The translations under genes and the position numbers were made by a program. 64,000 nucleotides of DNA. Origin: Mycobacteroides chelonae CCUG 47445. Its GTDB lineage: Bacteria; Actinomycetota; Actinomycetes; Mycobacteriales; Mycobacteriaceae. The notes under the pieces were generated by a model. The model was given only the letters and a program-made list of their open reading frames with translations. It was not told where the DNA came from and ran no database searches. Where the stretch lies: the NCBI RefSeq assembly GCF_001632805.1, contig NZ_CP007220.1, forward strand, positions 2,666,001 through 2,730,000, read 5' to 3'. Of the stretch, positions 62,127 through 64,000 are shown one piece after another (position 1 is the stretch's first letter; the number at the start of each line of letters is the position of its first letter).

Positions 62127-63554
62127 TTAACCGACCGCGCCTTCCATTTGCAGCTCGATGAGACGGTTGAGCTCGAGCGCGTACTCCATCGGCAGTTCCT
62201 TGGCGATGGGCTCGACGAATCCGCGCACCACCATGGCCATCGCCTCGTCCTCGGTCATGCCGCGGCTCATCAGATAGAACAGCTGATCGTCACTGACCTT
62301 CGAGACGGTTGCCTCATGCCCCATCGTGACATCGTCTTCGCGGATGTCGACGTAGGGGTAGGTGTCGCTGCGACTGACCGAGTCGACCAGCAGCGCATCG
62401 CATTTGACGGTTGAACGGGAGCCGTACGCCCCCTTGTTCACCTGGACCAGGCCCCGGTAGGAGGCCCGCCCACCACCGCGCGCCACCGACTTGGAGACGA
62501 TGTTGCTCGACGTGTTCGGCGCCAGGTGCAGCATCTTGGCACCGGTGTCCTGGTGTTGTCCCTCGCCCGCGAAGGCCACCGAGAGCACCTCACCCTTGGC
62601 GTGCTCACCGGTCATCCACACGGCCGGGTACTTCATGGTGACCTTGGAACCGATGTTGCCGTCGACCCATTCCATGGTGGCCCCCGCCTCAGCCCGGGCA
62701 CGCTTGGTGACCAGGTTGAACACGTTGTTGGACCAGTTCTGGATGGTCGTGTAGCGGCAGCGCCCACCGGCCTTCACGATGATCTCCACCACGGCCGAGT
62801 GCAACGAATCGGACTTGTAGATCGGTGCGGTACATCCCTCGACGTAGTGCACATAGGCACCTTCGTCGACGATGATGAGCGTGCGCTCGAACTGGCCCAT
62901 GTTCTCGGTGTTGATGCGGAAGTAGGCCTGCAGCGGGATATCGACCTTCACGCCCGGTGGCACATAGATGAACGAGCCACCCGACCACACCGCGGTGTTG
63001 AGCGCGGAGAACTTGTTGTCGCCGGCCGGGATGACGCTGCCGAAGTACTCCTTGAAGATCTCCGGGTGCTCGCGCAGGCCCGAGTCGGTGTCCAGGAAGA
63101 TCACACCCTGGGCCTCCAGATCCTCACGGATCGAGTGATAGACGACTTCCGACTCGTACTGTGCGGCGACGCCGGACACCAGGCGCTGCTTCTCGGCTTC
63201 GGGGATACCGAGGCGGTCGTAGGTGTTCTTGATGTCAGCGGGCAGGTCGTCCCAGGTGGCCGCCTGCTTCTCGCTGGAGCGCACGAAGTACTTGATGTTG
63301 TCGAAATCGATGCCATCAAGGTTCGATCCCCAGTTGGGCATCGGCTTCTTGTCGAAGGTGCGCAATGCCTTCAGGCGGACATCGAGCATCCACTCGGGCT
63401 CGCTCTTCTTCGCCGAGATGTCACGCACCACAGCCTCGGACAGACCGCGCTGCGCACTTGCTCCCGCCGCATCGGAGTCCGACCAGCCATAGCCGTAATT
63501 GCCCAGTGACGCGATCGTCTCGTCCTGGGTCAGCACCTCACGCTCGAGGGTCAT
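62127..63554 (-). CDS. sufB: SUF scaffold subunit SufB (no intein)
   Basis: 475 residues, contiguous from [20 protein letters not shown] to [15 protein letters not shown]. The scaffold segment [20 protein letters not shown] and the Cys in [12 protein letters not shown] are intact. In M. tuberculosis the gene (Rv1461) contains an intein that splits this region; here it is absent. ATG 63554 overlaps the sufR stop (ATGA). SufB is the site of nascent cluster formation with SufC and SufD. Confidence 0.97.
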   Translation of the reverse strand: MTLEREVLTQDETIASLGNYGYGWSDSDAAGASAQRGLSEAVVRDISAKKSEPEWMLDVRLKALRTFDKKPMPNWGSNLDGIDFDNIKYFVRSSEKQAATWDDLPADIKNTYDRLGIPEAEKQRLVSGVAAQYESEVVYHSIREDLEAQGVIFLDTDSGLREHPEIFKEYFGSVIPAGDNKFSALNTAVWSGGSFIYVPPGVKVDIPLQAYFRINTENMGQFERTLIIVDEGAYVHYVEGCTAPIYKSDSLHSAVVEIIVKAGGRCRYTTIQNWSNNVFNLVTKRARAEAGATMEWVDGNIGSKVTMKYPAVWMTGEHAKGEVLSVAFAGEGQHQDTGAKMLHLAPNTSSNIVSKSVARGGGRASYRGLVQVNKGAYGSRSTVKCDALLVDSVSRSDTYPYVDIREDDVTMGHEATVSKVSDDQLFYLMSRGMTEDEAMAMVVRGFVEPIAKELPMEYALELNRLIELQMEGAVG

Positions 63555-64000
63555 TGTGACTCCTTACTGGTCGTTGTATCTGACGCGGGGCTGGGCGCCA
63601 GAGTTGTCGATACGTGCAGCGGAATATGGGTCGTACAGGCACAGTCACCGTTGGCGATGGTGGCCAGGCGCTGTACATGTGTTCCCAACACTTCGGCGAA
63701 GGCCTGCTGTTCCGCCTCACAGAGTTCGGGGAACTCGGCGGCCACGTGCGATACCGGGCAGTGATGCTGACATATCTGCACACCACTGGAGGGTCCGCCG
63801 GCTCCCCCGACCCGCTGGGTACTGGCTGCGTACCCGGCCTTGGTCAGGGCCGCGGCCAACTGATTCACCGTGGCCTCGGTGTCGTGGAACGGTCCACCGG
63901 CGACCACATCGCTCAGGATCGAGTCAATGCGACGGCGCGCGAACACGCGCACCGCATCGTCGCCGCCGATCTCGCGCAGCTGACGCATGGCGGCAGACGC
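63551..64000 (-). CDS. sufR: Iron-sulfur-sensing repressor SufR, C-terminal part
   Basis: Partial: the frame is still open at the window edge, with about 149 residues seen, ending at 63551. The N-terminal HTH is outside. The visible part is the Fe-S-binding domain: cysteines in [20 protein letters not shown] and [11 protein letters not shown] are the known [4Fe-4S] ligand region of SufR. In mycobacteria SufR represses the suf operon when its cluster is present. ATG 63988, visible inside, is an internal Met rather than a likely start. Overlaps sufB by 4 bases. Confidence 0.93.
   Translation of the reverse strand, partial: ASAAMRQLREIGGDDAVRVFARRRIDSILSDVVAGGPFHDTEATVNQLAAALTKAGYAASTQRVGGAGGPSSGVQICQHHCPVSHVAAEFPELCEAEQQAFAEVLGTHVQRLATIANGDCACTTHIPLHVSTTLAPSPASDTTTSKESQ

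Noticed and set aside
62526..63509. 327-codon plus-strand frame opposite sufB
   Set aside because: Shadow frame; SufB is certain on the other strand.

Overview
The window reads as chromosomal DNA of a mycobacterium, most likely a rapid grower of the Mycobacteroides (abscessus/chelonae) type. The evidence is the high-GC coding sequence, mycobacterial proteins recognisable along their whole length (DnaE1, DinX, InhA with S94/Y158/K165, MabA, RipA/RipB, MoxR1, SufBDCSU-SufT, aconitase, IleS), and a gene order that largely mirrors M. tuberculosis H37Rv from Rv1565c to Rv1460, inverted. The species is an inference. No phage, insertion sequence, CRISPR, tRNA or rRNA was seen, so this is core genome with a few lineage-specific changes.

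Layout. 1-16.9 kb: end of an acyltransferase, treX, ilvA with an F420-dependent reductase gene, small membrane-protein genes, an ArsR regulator, dnaE1, the remnant of an FAD monooxygenase, rarD-rluD-lspA, ansA, dinX and a methyltransferase. 16.9-24.1 kb: ileS behind a T-box, a divergent MFS/LysR pair, and a DUF294 nucleotidyltransferase facing a DEDDh exonuclease. 24.1-30.1 kb: the methylmalonyl-CoA mutase operon mutA-mutB-meaB and a TVP38 membrane protein. 30.1-34.9 kb: a magnesium-responsive locus (below). 34.9-45.7 kb: band-7/NfeD pair, an Rv1486c-like gene, ferrochelatase, mabA-inhA, the moxR1-DUF58-VWA operon and the ripA-ripB peptidoglycan hydrolases. 45.7-58.1 kb: Rv1476-like protein, acn with its TetR regulator, a DinB-like protein, two AMIN-like exported proteins, an ABC-F ATPase, echA12, thioredoxin, an old yellow enzyme and two DUF5666-like lipoproteins. 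58.1-64 kb: the SUF iron-sulfur operon sufR-B-D-C-S-U-T on the minus strand, with the sufR 5' end outside the window.

The most interesting region is 30.9-34.9 kb on the minus strand. A promoter with a perfect TTGACA box and 17-base spacing drives an M-box (Mg2+) riboswitch. Behind it come a possible 21-codon leader peptide whose codons form one arm of an 11-bp helix just before the next ribosome binding site, a 45-residue micro-protein, two strong hairpins, a soluble PRC/MgtE-N/CBS protein with no membrane domain, an NRAMP-family transporter whose metal-site motifs are changed (DPGN to DAGG, MPHN to APWQ) in the manner reported for NRAMP-related Mg transporters, and a 43-residue micro-protein that is a clear paralogue of the first. 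I interpret this as a split, riboswitch-controlled Mg2+ uptake system bracketed by two conserved micro-proteins. The M-box, the coding regions and the micro-protein paralogy are read directly from the sequence; the switching mechanism and the micro-protein function are inference.

Many genes are translationally coupled through ATGA or GTGA overlaps (lspA-rluD-rarD, moxR1-DUF58-VWA, ripA-ripB, the suf genes), and several convergent pairs overlap at their 3' ends. Starts were chosen from Shine-Dalgarno sequences, such overlaps and remembered family lengths. Statements about M. tuberculosis orthologues come from memory, not from a search.
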